The notes: generated by a model from the letters alone, not told the origin. A stretch of DNA of 64,000 nucleotides from Tsukamurella spumae (GCF_012396015.1 NZ_JAAXOQ010000015.1:41675-105674); one strand, 5' to 3'; numbered from the stretch's first letter, positions 7,977 through 18,522 are shown. Numbers and translations: made by a program.

Positions 7977-9677
7977 ATGACTGAAGCCGACTCGACGCAC
8001 CGCGCGACACCGCCGGCCATCGTCGTCGTCGACGACGGGTTCGGTACGCCGCTCGCCGCCGAGATGGACGGCCGCTACGGTCACGACTACGACGTGCGGA
8101 TCATCGACCGTGATGCGCTGCGCGGGGCCGTGGACCGGTGGACGAGCGCCGACCGCATCGCCCTGGCGATCATCGCGGCGAGGCCCGACGGCGACATCAC
8201 GGAGGATCTCGCGGCGTTCGATCACCTGCACGCCGCGACGCCCACCACGCGGCGCGTCCTGGCCGTCCCCATGGCGGCGCTCGAGATCTCCTCGTCACAG
8301 GCGCAGCAGGCCGTCCTGCAGAGCTCGATCGACACCTTCCTCACGATCCCCGAAGGGGAACGCGACGAGGAGTTCCACACGGCGATCGTCGAGTACCTCT
8401 CCGACTGGGGCTGGTCCGTGGCGCGGCCGGACGTGCACGCGGTGACCGTGGTGACCGACGACATCCCCGCCACCGCGCCGATCCTCGACTACCTCGACCG
8501 GATGGGCATGCCCTTCGGCCTGTACGCGCCGGACGCTCCGGAGGCGGCCCGGATCCGGGCCGAGCTGCCCCCCGACGCCGGGCTGCCGATCGTGGTGTGG
8601 CGCGGGCGACCCGCGCTCGTCGCGCCGACGATGCAGGAGGTCGCGCGCGGATGGTGGGGCTCGGCCGGCGAGGTACCGGAACTCGAGATCGCCGATGTCG
8701 CCATCATCGGGGCCGGCCCGGCGGGCCTGGCGGCATCCGTGTACGCCGCCTCGGAGGGCCTCAAGACCGTGGTGATCGAGGCCGAGGCCGTCGGCGGCCA
8801 GGCCGGTACCAGCTCGATGATCCGCAACTACCTCGGCTTCCCGCGCGGCATCTCCGGCATGCGCCTGACCCAGCGGGCGCTCGCCCAGGCCCAGCGCTTC
8901 GGTGTCGTCTTCCACACCGGGTACACGGTCACGGGCCTCGAACAGGGCGACGTGCACCACCACGTCCTCGTCGACGACCGCCGCCTGTGCGCACGCGCGA
9001 TCATCGTGGCATCCGGGGTGTCCTACCGACGGCTCGCGGTCCAGTCGGTGGAGGACCGCATCGGGGCCGGTGTCTACTACGGCGCCGCGACGGGCGTGGC
9101 CAGGGAACTGACCGACAGGAACGCGGTCGTCGTCGGTGGCGGGAACTCCGCCGGTCAGGCCGCCGTGCATCTGTCCAAGTTCGCGCGCGAGGTCTCGATC
9201 GTCATTCGGCGCTCATCGCTCGCGGCCACCATGTCCGACTACCTGATCCGGGAGATCGACACCATCCCCAACATCACGGTGATCGGCGGCACCGAGGTCG
9301 TCGGTGCCCACGGCGCACCGCACCTCGAGCAGCTGGATCTGCGGGACAACGCGACGGGCACGGTGCGCACCGTCGACGCGGCCGGCCTGTTCCTGCTCCT
9401 CGGCGCCGATCCGAACACCTCCTGGGCACCGTCGTCGGTGGTGCGCGACGATCACGGCTTCCTTCTCACCGGGCGCGACGTGCCGCCCGAGGCGTGGGGC
9501 TCGCCGGTGCCGCCCGCGGCGCTGGAGACGTCGATCCGCGGCGTCTTCGCCACCGGCGACATCCGCGCCAACTCGATGAAGCGCGTCGCGTCGGCGACCG
9601 GTGAGGGCGCCTCGGTGGTCCCGCTCGTGCACGCGTGGCTCGAGGAACTCGACGAGCGCACCGCCGGGTCGACGTAG
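7977..9677 (+). CDS. Thioredoxin-reductase-fold flavoprotein with receiver-like N-terminus and no CxxC
   Basis: A 566-residue protein in three parts. Residues about 12-140 look like a response-regulator receiver fold (AIVVVDDGFGTPLAAEM). Residues about 145-225 look like a glutaredoxin or thioredoxin fold without cysteines. Residues about 235-560 are a thioredoxin-reductase-type FAD/NAD(P) module with VAIIGAGPAGLAASVYAAS, the NAD(P)-site VVVGGGNSAGQAAVHLS and the C-terminal VFATGDIRANS. Where thioredoxin reductases carry CxxC, this protein reads GAATGVA, so it cannot do classical disulfide exchange at that site. Substrate and electron acceptor are unknown. It precedes an F420-type gene and an amidohydrolase on the same strand. 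Confidence 0.8.
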   Translation: MTEADSTHRATPPAIVVVDDGFGTPLAAEMDGRYGHDYDVRIIDRDALRGAVDRWTSADRIALAIIAARPDGDITEDLAAFDHLHAATPTTRRVLAVPMAALEISSSQAQQAVLQSSIDTFLTIPEGERDEEFHTAIVEYLSDWGWSVARPDVHAVTVVTDDIPATAPILDYLDRMGMPFGLYAPDAPEAARIRAELPPDAGLPIVVWRGRPALVAPTMQEVARGWWGSAGEVPELEIADVAIIGAGPAGLAASVYAASEGLKTVVIEAEAVGGQAGTSSMIRNYLGFPRGISGMRLTQRALAQAQRFGVVFHTGYTVTGLEQGDVHHHVLVDDRRLCARAIIVASGVSYRRLAVQSVEDRIGAGVYYGAATGVARELTDRNAVVVGGGNSAGQAAVHLSKFAREVSIVIRRSSLAATMSDYLIREIDTIPNITVIGGTEVVGAHGAPHLEQLDLRDNATGTVRTVDAAGLFLLLGADPNTSWAPSSVVRDDHGFLLTGRDVPPEAWGSPVPPAALETSIRGVFATGDIRANSMKRVASATGEGASVVPLVHAWLEELDERTAGST

Positions 9678-9724
9678 CGTCCCGGCACGAGTACAGCCCC
9701 ATCACCAGTGAAAGGATCCACACC

Positions 9725-10177
9725 ATGGCAGATCTACGCAGCCTCCCGCGTGAGCAGGAACTGCACTTCAACAATCGCAACATCGCGGAGTTCCGGGACA
9801 ACGGAGGCCGCGTGGGCGGCGCCTTCGACGGGTTCCCGCTCCTGCTGCTGACCTCGGTGGGCGCCAAGTCGGGGGTGGAACGCACCTCACCGATGGCCGC
9901 GTTCACGGTCGACGGACACACCTACGTGGTGGGGTCCGCCGCCGGACGGGACGCGGATCCCGCCTGGGTGCACAACATCCGCAAGACTCCCGCCGTCACC
10001 GTCGAGCTCGGCAGCACGAGCTACCGCGCGACCGCGGTCGAACTGGAGCGCGCCGAGCGCGACCGGATCTTCGCGGTGGTCAGCGCCCAGGCGCCCGGAT
10101 TCGCCGAGTACCAGCGACTCACCGAGCGGGTCATCCCGGTCTTCGAGATCGTGCCGTCCACGACTGAGGGGAACTGA
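9725..10177 (+). CDS. DDN-family nitroreductase / deazaflavin-dependent oxidoreductase
   Basis: A 150-residue split-barrel protein of the family that includes deazaflavin (F420)-dependent nitroreductase Ddn. The marks are PLLLLTSVGAKSGVERTSPM (about residues 38-57), followed by YVVGSAAGRDADPAWVHNI and a TVEL strand. Family members transfer hydride from reduced F420 to quinones, nitroaromatics or other acceptors; the acceptor here is unknown. AAAGGA precedes the ATG at 9725. The next gene starts one base after its stop, so the two are co-translated. Confidence 0.85.
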   Translation: MADLRSLPREQELHFNNRNIAEFRDNGGRVGGAFDGFPLLLLTSVGAKSGVERTSPMAAFTVDGHTYVVGSAAGRDADPAWVHNIRKTPAVTVELGSTSYRATAVELERAERDRIFAVVSAQAPGFAEYQRLTERVIPVFEIVPSTTEGN

Positions 10178-10178
10178 C

Positions 10179-11213
10179 ATGAAGGTGATCTGCATCGAGG
10201 AGCACGTCTCCGACGAGGCCGTCGAGACCGCGGCGCGCGCGGACTTCGGAAAGGTCGCGTCGTTCCTGAGCTCGATCAGCGACGAGGTGACCGCCGGGGA
10301 CGGCACGCGACCCCAGATCCTCTCCCTCACCAGTGCGGCGCAGGGCGCCGCCGATATCGGCGACGCGCGCCTGCAGCAGATGGACGACCACGGGATCGAC
10401 GTGCAGGTCCTCGCGCTGGGCAACACCGGCGCGACCCAGTTCCTCCCCGCCGACTCGGCCGCTCAGACATGCACCGACTCCAACAACCGACTCGCCGACC
10501 TGATCGCCGTGCACCCGAATCGCTTCCGCGCATTCGCGGCGCTGCCGTGGTCCGATCCCGAGGCTGCGGCGAGCGAGCTCCGGCGGACCGTCAGCGACCT
10601 CGGATTCGTCGGCGCCATGCTGTGCGGAAACGTGGGCAACGCCTTCCTCGACGATTCCCGGTTCGACGTCCTCCTGGCGGCCTTCGCCGAGACCCGGGTT
10701 CCGCTGTACCTGCATCCCAATGCTCCCATCCCCGCCGTCCGGGAGAAGTACTACGACGGGCTGGGCGACGAGGTCAGCGCTCGCCTCTCGGCGTTCGGAT
10801 GGGGCTGGCACAACGAAGCGGGCATCCACGCCATCCGGCTGATCCTCTCCGGCGCATTCGACCGTCACCCGGACCTGCAGGTGATCAGTGGCCACTGGGG
10901 CGAGATGGTCCCGTTCTTCCTCCAGCGCATCGACGATGCCATCCCGCTGTCGGTGTCCGGCCTCAGCCGCACCGTCACCCAGACCTACCGCGAGCACTTC
11001 TACGTCACCCCCAGCGGCATGGTCGGCGACCCCTATCAGCCCCACTTCCGGTTCATCTACGACATGCTCGGCCCCGAGCGGATCATGTACTCGGTCGACT
11101 ACCCGTACGTCTCGATGTCCGGTGCGAGCGAGTTCCTCCTCGGCCTCGACATCCCGGACCGCGATCGCGACCTGATCGCGCACGGCAACGCGGAACGACT
11201 GCTCAGGCTGTGA
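10179..11213 (+). CDS. Amidohydrolase of the ACMSD / gamma-resorcylate decarboxylase family
   Basis: A 344-residue metal-dependent TIM-barrel protein (Amidohydro_2). Probable metal ligands are E8 and H10-equivalent residues in the N-terminal IEEHVSD, the histidine in LYLHPNAPIP, the histidine in SGHWGEM and the aspartate in YSVDYPYVS. These fit the decarboxylase branch (2-amino-3-carboxymuconate semialdehyde or hydroxybenzoate decarboxylases) better than true hydrolases. It starts one base after the F420-type gene. The substrate is unknown; the pair may act on an aromatic or nitroaromatic compound, but this is inference from neighbours only. Confidence 0.8.
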   Translation: MKVICIEEHVSDEAVETAARADFGKVASFLSSISDEVTAGDGTRPQILSLTSAAQGAADIGDARLQQMDDHGIDVQVLALGNTGATQFLPADSAAQTCTDSNNRLADLIAVHPNRFRAFAALPWSDPEAAASELRRTVSDLGFVGAMLCGNVGNAFLDDSRFDVLLAAFAETRVPLYLHPNAPIPAVREKYYDGLGDEVSARLSAFGWGWHNEAGIHAIRLILSGAFDRHPDLQVISGHWGEMVPFFLQRIDDAIPLSVSGLSRTVTQTYREHFYVTPSGMVGDPYQPHFRFIYDMLGPERIMYSVDYPYVSMSGASEFLLGLDIPDRDRDLIAHGNAERLLRL

Positions 11214-11254
11214 GCGGGACAGGCGCGGCGCGAGGTCGCCCGCACGCTTGCGCC

Positions 11255-11260
11255 TAAGCT
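11255..11260 (+). promoter_or_regulatory. -10 box of mptA
   Basis: TAAGCT followed by seven bases and the mptA ATG: leaderless arrangement. Confidence 0.5.
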
Positions 11261-11267
11261 GGCGGAG

Positions 11268-12776
11268 ATGTCCGGATCACTTCAGGCCGCCCTGCGCGGC
11301 TACAGCGAGTTCCTGCGCTCGGCTGACGGCCGGCCCGCCCTGCTCGGGCTGGCCGGTGCCGTCGTGACCACGCTCGGCAGCTTCGGCGCGGGCGCGATCC
11401 GCGTGCACGACACGACGCTCGAGGCGACCCACCTGTCGTGGTTGCGATTCGGGCACGGGCTGGTGCTCAGCTCGGTGCTGTTCTGGACGGGCATCGCGCT
11501 GCTCGTGATCGCCTGGATCCGGCTGGGGCGCGCCGCGATCGCCGGGCGGCTCGAGGCCCGGGACGTGGCGGGCACCGTCGCCCTGTGGATCGTGCCGCTC
11601 CTGGTGGCCGTGCCCCTGTACTCGCGGGACGCGTACTCCTATCTCGCGCAGGGCGCGCTGCTGCGCGACGGCTTCGACCCGTACGTCGACGGTCCCGTGG
11701 TCAACCCGAACGGCCTCCTCGACGACGTGAGCGGCATCTGGACCACCACGACCGCGCCCTACGGTCCCCTGTTCATTCTCATCGCGCGCGCGATCACGAC
11801 GGTGCTCGGCGACAACGTGCCCGGCGGCGTGATCGCGCTGCGGGTGGTCATGCTGCCGGGGATCGCGCTGTCGGTGTGGGGCGTGGCGAAGCTGGCGCGG
11901 CATTTCGGGGCGCGGCCCGCGATGTCGCTGTGGCTGGGGGTGCTCAACCCACTGGTCATCGTGCACCTGGTGGGCGGCGTGCACAACGAGGCGCTCATGG
12001 TCGGGCTGATGGTCGCCGGGATCGCGCTGGTACTCGACGGGCGGCACTGGTTCGGCGTCGCGGTGATCGTGACGGGGGTGGCGGTCAAGGGCACCGCCGC
12101 GATCGCGCTGCCCTTCGTGGTGTGGATCTGGTTCCACCACCGGCGCGCGGCGAACCCGCAGGAGTCGGCGCCGCGGGCCTTCGGCGCGGTGCTGGCCGCA
12201 TCCGTCGGGATCTTCGTCGCACTGTTCGCGGCGCTCTCGCTCATCGCGGGGGTGGGCCTCGGCTGGACCACCGCGCTGGCGGGATCGATCAAGATCATCA
12301 ACTACATCACGCTGCCGACGGCGATCGCGCAGATCACGGCCTTCGTGGCCGCCCCCTTCACCGATCTGCACCTCGCGCCGATCCTCATCGTCACGCGCGC
12401 GCTGGGCATCGCGGCGCTCGCGATCTCCCTGGTCGTGCTGTGGTGGCGGTTCCGGCAGGACGAGCGGCGCAACGTGATGGGCATCCTGCTCGGGCTGCTG
12501 GCGGTGTGCGTGCTCTCCCCCGCATCGCTGCCCTGGTACTACACCTGGCCGCTCGCGGTGGCCGGGGCGTTCACCTGGTCGCGGCGCACACTGGCGATCA
12601 TCGCGGGCCTGTCGGTGTGGTTGATGGTCGTGTTCATGCCCACCGGCTCGATCGGCCTGTACTCGCTGTGGAACGTGGCGCTCGCGGTGGCGTTGGGCGC
12701 CCTGGCCGGATGGTCACTGCTGCGGCCGGACCCCCTGGGAGTGCGACCACGGCTGGGCCTGGCGCCCGCGGTCTAG
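11268..12776 (+). CDS. mptA: Alpha-(1->6)-mannopyranosyltransferase MptA
   Basis: A 502-residue GT-C glycosyltransferase with about twelve or thirteen membrane helices. The first extracytoplasmic loop holds the acidic SRDAYSYLAQG motif (about residues 119-129), the usual catalytic region of GT-C enzymes using polyprenyl-phosphate mannose. MptA extends the mannan backbone of lipomannan and lipoarabinomannan in the cell envelope. Placement between the idsA2 region and the Rv2175c/pknL pair matches M. tuberculosis Rv2174 and favours MptA over its paralogue MptB. It overlaps the convergent Rv2175c-like gene by four bases. Confidence 0.88.
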   Translation: MSGSLQAALRGYSEFLRSADGRPALLGLAGAVVTTLGSFGAGAIRVHDTTLEATHLSWLRFGHGLVLSSVLFWTGIALLVIAWIRLGRAAIAGRLEARDVAGTVALWIVPLLVAVPLYSRDAYSYLAQGALLRDGFDPYVDGPVVNPNGLLDDVSGIWTTTTAPYGPLFILIARAITTVLGDNVPGGVIALRVVMLPGIALSVWGVAKLARHFGARPAMSLWLGVLNPLVIVHLVGGVHNEALMVGLMVAGIALVLDGRHWFGVAVIVTGVAVKGTAAIALPFVVWIWFHHRRAANPQESAPRAFGAVLAASVGIFVALFAALSLIAGVGLGWTTALAGSIKIINYITLPTAIAQITAFVAAPFTDLHLAPILIVTRALGIAALAISLVVLWWRFRQDERRNVMGILLGLLAVCVLSPASLPWYYTWPLAVAGAFTWSRRTLAIIAGLSVWLMVVFMPTGSIGLYSLWNVALAVALGALAGWSLLRPDPLGVRPRLGLAPAV

Positions 12777-13153
12777 AACGCCATCGACTGGGCGCGCCGG
12801 ATCATCTCGCGCGCCGAGTCGGTGTGCAACAGCTCCGCGGGCGCACCGTCGAGATCCTCCTGCGGCTCGAACAGCCAGCGCATGATCTCGTCGTCGCGGA
12901 AGCCACCGTCGTGCAGAACGCTCAGCAGGCCGGTGAAGTGCTTGGCGATGGAGAACCGTCCGTCGACCTCGCCGAAGAACAGCCGCGGAATGTGGATGTC
13001 GCCACCGCGCCGCACGGCGATCAGCTGGTGATCGCGCAGCAGCTGCAGCACCTTGGACTGCGACACGCCGAGCCCCTTGGCGACCGTGGCGGTGTTGTAG
13101 GTTGCGGTGCCCTCGGGCAGCAGATCGTCGCTGACGAACGGGATGGAGCTCAC
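12773..13153 (-). CDS. Rv2175c-family winged-helix DNA-binding protein
   Basis: A 126-residue protein related to M. tuberculosis Rv2175c, a DNA-binding protein phosphorylated by PknL. Residues about 20-60 (TATVAKGLGVSQSKVLQLLR) form the helix-turn-helix. The conserved C-terminal half has LLSVLHDGGFRDDEIMRWLF and ends in RRAQSMAF, almost the same as the M. tuberculosis ending. A longer ATG start at 13177 exists, but TACCCT (13160-13165) lies six bases before this GTG and inside that extension, so the leaderless GTG is preferred. It is divergent from the kinase that probably modifies it. Its target genes are unknown. Confidence 0.8.
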   Translation of the reverse strand: MSSIPFVSDDLLPEGTATYNTATVAKGLGVSQSKVLQLLRDHQLIAVRRGGDIHIPRLFFGEVDGRFSIAKHFTGLLSVLHDGGFRDDEIMRWLFEPQEDLDGAPAELLHTDSAREMIRRAQSMAF

Positions 13154-13159
13154 CGACAC

Positions 13160-13165
13160 AGGGTA
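13160..13165 (-). promoter_or_regulatory. -10 box of the Rv2175c-like gene
   Basis: TACCCT on the minus strand, six bases before the GTG at 13153. It decides between two possible starts. Confidence 0.45.
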
Positions 13166-13237
13166 CCGAGCGGGCATCGGCTCCCGACCGGCAGGCGTGC
13201 CACGCGGACGATTCGGAGCTTTCCATCCCGGGGTCGC

Positions 13238-13243
13238 TAGGCT
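13238..13243 (+). promoter_or_regulatory. -10 box upstream of pknL
   Basis: TAGGCT lies about 41 bases before the GTG at 13285, so this transcript should carry a short leader. GAGAGGA (13267-13273) could serve as a distant ribosome binding site. Confidence 0.4.
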
Positions 13244-13284
13244 GAACTGTCGGCACCGCCCGAGATCGAGAGGACACGAAGACG

Positions 13285-15468
13285 GTGAACACTCCGCGCG
13301 ACCGCCTGATCGGCGCCCGCATCGAGGGGCGCTACCGCATCGATGCGGTGATCGCGCGTGGCGGCATGTCCACCGTCTACATGGGCCTCGACCTGCGGCT
13401 CGACCGTCCGATCGCCATCAAGGTGATGGACCCGAAGTACGCCGCCGACGCCCAGTTCGTCTCCCGCTTCGAGTTCGAGGCCCGCGCCGTCGCCAAGCTC
13501 AAGGACCCGGGCCTGGTGGCCGTGTACGACCAGGGCGTCGACGGCGAGCTGGCCTTCCTCGTGATGGAGCTCGTCACCGGCGGCACGCTGCGCGAGCTGC
13601 TCGGCGAGCGCGGCCCCATGCCCCCGCACGCCGTGGCGGCGGTCATGGGCCCGGTCCTCACGGCACTGGGCACCGCGCACCGCGCCGGCCTCGTGCACCG
13701 CGACGTGAAGCCGGAGAACGTGCTCATCTCGGACGGCGGCGAGGTCAAGGTCGCCGATTTCGGTCTGGTCCGGGCCATCGCCGCCGCGTCGGTGACCAGT
13801 TCGTCGGTGATCCTCGGCACAGCGGCGTACCTGTCCCCCGAGCAGGTGGAGTCGGGCAACGCCGACGCCCGCTCCGACGTGTACTCGAGCGGCATCCTGG
13901 CCTACGAGCTGCTCACCGGGCAGGTGCCCTTCACCGGCGACACGGCGATCTCGCTCGCCTACCAGCGCCTGCACAACGACGTCCCGCCGCCCAGCGCCGC
14001 GATCGCCGGTGTGCCGCCGGAGTTCGACGAGTTCGTGGCCCGGGCCACCGACCGCGATCCGTCGCGTCGGTACGCGGACGGTTTCGCGATGGCCGACGCG
14101 CTGAGCGCGATCGCCGAGGATCTCGACCTGCCGCCGTTCACCGTGCCTGCGCCGCAGTCCAGCGCGGAGCAGCGCGCCGCCGCCGCGATGTACGACGCGC
14201 AGCGCGGCCAGCCGCTCATCCCCGCCGCCGCGGAACCGACCGGCGCGTTGATGCCGGGAGCCCCGCTGCCCGGGCCCGTGCCGCCCGTCGCGCCGCCGCG
14301 CACCGTCGCCCAGCCCCTGCCGCAGGGCCCCCACCCCACGCGCGCCGAGACGATGCACGAGCCGCTGCCGTCCGAGTCCGCGCCGCCCGAGCGGGTCGGC
14401 CCGCCGAGGAAGGGCCGCGCGAAATCCTGGGTGATCGTCGCGATCATCGCGGTGGTCTCGCTGCTGCTCGCGGTCGGCGGCTGGTGGCTGGCCTCGGGGC
14501 AGTACACCTCGGTCCCGAACGTGACCGGCATGGACCGCCCCGCCGCCGAGAAGGCGATCAAGGACGCGGGGCTCGACGTGGCCCTGGACGGCTCCTTCAG
14601 CAACGACGTCACCGAGAACACCGTCACCGGCGTCGATCCCTCCGCGGGCAGCCGGATCAGCCGGTTCGGCACCGTCACCGTCAAGTACTCGCGCGGCCGG
14701 CCCGTGGTCCCGCAGTTCCGCGCCGGTGACAGTCCGGAGAACGTCGAGAAGCTGTTGCGCGACAACGGCCTCGTCGCCAAGAGCGGCCCCGCGCAGTTCA
14801 GCCGCGACATCCCGCAGGGCGGCGTCATCGGCCTCTCGCCCACGCCGGGCACGCGCGTGTCCGTCGGTTCGACGGTGACCGTGGTCGCCTCCGCCGGCAA
14901 CCAGCCCGTCCCCATCCCGGACGTGCGCGGCCGCTCGCCCGACGAGGCGACGTCGATCCTGCGCTCGGCGGGCCTGACCGTCAAGGAGACCAAGCAACAG
15001 TTCGACTCCTCGACCGAGGCGGGCAAGGTGTTCGGCACCGATCCGTCCGGCCAGGTGAACAAGGGCGGCAGCGTCACACTGCTGGTGTCGAACGCGTTGA
15101 CGGTGCCGGACGTGACGGGCAAGACGGGCGCTGAGGCGACGCAGCTGCTGCAGCGCGCGGGCCTGGTCGCGGACCTCGCCGGCGAGACCGGTTCCGGCTC
15201 CGTCGTGGTCTCCACCAGCCCGGCCGCGGGCGGCCGGGTGGACCCGTCGAACAATCGCGTGACGGTGACGATGGCCTCGCGCATCACCGTGCCGTCCGTG
15301 ACCGGGATGAGCGTGAGTCAGGCCCGTTCCGCGCTGCGCGACGCCGGGCTGCAGGTGAAGGTCAACGGCATCTTCGCCTCCGACAAGTCGCAGGTCATCT
15401 GGCAGGATCCGGGCGGCGGCTCGCGCGTGTCCGCCGGGTCGACGGTGACCATCACCGCCATCCCGTAG
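13285..15468 (+). CDS. pknL: PknL-type Ser/Thr protein kinase with five PASTA domains
   Basis: A 727-residue receptor kinase. The cytoplasmic kinase domain (about residues 15-280) has the glycine loop IARGGMSTVY, lysine K46, HRDVKPEN with D140, DFG at D158 and an APE-like LSPEQ. A Pro/Ala-rich juxtamembrane linker follows. One transmembrane helix spans about 382-406. Outside are five PASTA repeats, each opening with a VPxV or VPxF-type strand (about residues 410, 474, 547, 608 and 674). PASTA domains bind muropeptides or lipid II in related kinases. M. tuberculosis PknL lacks them, whereas I recall corynebacterial PknL having them. The adjacent Rv2175c-like regulator is its likely substrate. 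Confidence 0.9.
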   Translation: MNTPRDRLIGARIEGRYRIDAVIARGGMSTVYMGLDLRLDRPIAIKVMDPKYAADAQFVSRFEFEARAVAKLKDPGLVAVYDQGVDGELAFLVMELVTGGTLRELLGERGPMPPHAVAAVMGPVLTALGTAHRAGLVHRDVKPENVLISDGGEVKVADFGLVRAIAAASVTSSSVILGTAAYLSPEQVESGNADARSDVYSSGILAYELLTGQVPFTGDTAISLAYQRLHNDVPPPSAAIAGVPPEFDEFVARATDRDPSRRYADGFAMADALSAIAEDLDLPPFTVPAPQSSAEQRAAAAMYDAQRGQPLIPAAAEPTGALMPGAPLPGPVPPVAPPRTVAQPLPQGPHPTRAETMHEPLPSESAPPERVGPPRKGRAKSWVIVAIIAVVSLLLAVGGWWLASGQYTSVPNVTGMDRPAAEKAIKDAGLDVALDGSFSNDVTENTVTGVDPSAGSRISRFGTVTVKYSRGRPVVPQFRAGDSPENVEKLLRDNGLVAKSGPAQFSRDIPQGGVIGLSPTPGTRVSVGSTVTVVASAGNQPVPIPDVRGRSPDEATSILRSAGLTVKETKQQFDSSTEAGKVFGTDPSGQVNKGGSVTLLVSNALTVPDVTGKTGAEATQLLQRAGLVADLAGETGSGSVVVSTSPAAGGRVDPSNNRVTVTMASRITVPSVTGMSVSQARSALRDAGLQVKVNGIFASDKSQVIWQDPGGGSRVSAGSTVTITAIP

Positions 15469-15509
15469 CACCGCGGACCGATCCGGCGCGGCCGTGGGGT
15501 TCCGCGGAC

Positions 15510-15515
15510 TACCGT
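15510..15515 (+). promoter_or_regulatory. -10 box of the YdcF-domain lipoprotein gene
   Basis: TACCGT plus seven bases before the ATG at 15523. This supports that ATG over the GTG nine bases earlier. Confidence 0.5.
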
Positions 15516-15522
15516 GTGCGCC

Positions 15523-16638
15523 ATGGACCGCACCTCCGCCCTGGCCCGCGCCGTCGCCCTCGCCGCCGTCGGCTCGATCGTGCTCGCCGGCTGCACGGCG
15601 CCCCCCGCCGCGGACGGTGGCCGATCGTCCGCGGCCGCGGCATCCTCCTCCGCCGTCGCCCGTGGCGTCGCCGGCCAGGTCGCGGCGCTGCTCGCGGAGG
15701 CCAAGGCGGCGTTCGACGCCCCGACTCGCACGTCGACGGCGGGCAACACCGACAAGACCGTCGACAACATGGCCGTCGTCGAGCAGAAACTGCTGGAGGC
15801 GTCCGCGCTCGCGCCGTACCGGGCCGACCTGTTGTTCAGCGCTGCGTCGGCGCGGATCGCGCAGAAGAACGTGCCGGGCGCGCTGGAGCTGTACCGCAGG
15901 GTCCTGGGCTTCGCCCCGGACGACGACGATGCCCACACCTACCTCGCCGTCTGGAACCGCTTCCTCGGCGACGCGGCGGGCTCGGCCGCCGAGATCGAGC
16001 AACTGCGCCGGGTCGCGCCCGATCGGGTCCCCGAGGTCGAGGCGCTGTTCGCCGCGATCGATCGGGCCGTCGCGTCGCCCCTGACCGACTCGTCACCGCG
16101 GATCGTCCCGCCGGCCACCGGCATCGTCGTGCTCGGTTACGCGCTGAAGAAGGACGGCACGATGGATGCGCCGCTCGTGCAGCGACTCGAGAAGACACTG
16201 GAGGTGGCCCGCGCGCTGCCCGCCGCGCCGATCGTGGTGACCGGCGGCGTCGAGCAGGCGGGGAACACCGAGGGTGCGGTGATGAAGGCCTGGCTCGTCG
16301 AGCACGGGGTCGACGGCGCCCGAATCACCGACGAGAACTTCGCGCGCACCACCGTCGAGAACGCGCTCTACAGCTCGTACGCCCTCGCGACGAAACGCGT
16401 CGACCACGCGGTCCTGGTGAGCTCGGCGAGCCACGTGCGGCGCGGCACCGTCGACCTGGTCCTGGCGGCACGGGAGAACCTGCCCGCGACCTTCACCGTG
16501 AGTTCCGTAGCGGCCGTGGACAAGCCACTCGCCGATCTGGCGAACCCGTCGGCCGACGAGCTGCGCAGCATCTACCGCGACGCGCTGAGCACCATCGGGC
16601 TGTGGAGCTACCGCAGCGCACCGCTGCTGCAGCGCTGA
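15523..16638 (+). CDS. Lipoprotein with TPR-like region and YdcF/SanA (DUF218) domain
   Basis: A 371-residue secreted lipoprotein. The signal peptide ends in SIVLAGC (cysteine about residue 24). Residues about 45-180 are helical and TPR-like, with 'ALELYRRVLGFAPDDDDAH' resembling one repeat. Residues about 195-345 form a YdcF/SanA-like domain with GIVVLGYALKKDGTMDAPL, PIVVTGGVEQAGNTEG and 'SSASHVRRGT'. Members of this family have been linked to envelope maturation, but their activity is unresolved. It sits downstream of the PASTA kinase, consistent with an envelope role. Confidence 0.75.
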   Translation: MDRTSALARAVALAAVGSIVLAGCTAPPAADGGRSSAAAASSSAVARGVAGQVAALLAEAKAAFDAPTRTSTAGNTDKTVDNMAVVEQKLLEASALAPYRADLLFSAASARIAQKNVPGALELYRRVLGFAPDDDDAHTYLAVWNRFLGDAAGSAAEIEQLRRVAPDRVPEVEALFAAIDRAVASPLTDSSPRIVPPATGIVVLGYALKKDGTMDAPLVQRLEKTLEVARALPAAPIVVTGGVEQAGNTEGAVMKAWLVEHGVDGARITDENFARTTVENALYSSYALATKRVDHAVLVSSASHVRRGTVDLVLAARENLPATFTVSSVAAVDKPLADLANPSADELRSIYRDALSTIGLWSYRSAPLLQR

Positions 16639-16647
16639 CCGCTTCCG

Positions 16648-18522
<1,875 letters not shown>

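Noticed and set aside
13237..16002. A 921-codon open frame on the minus strand
   Set aside because: It lies opposite pknL and the YdcF lipoprotein gene, whose products have clear domains. The translation is low-complexity Arg/Gly/His-rich, typical of antisense frames in high-GC DNA.
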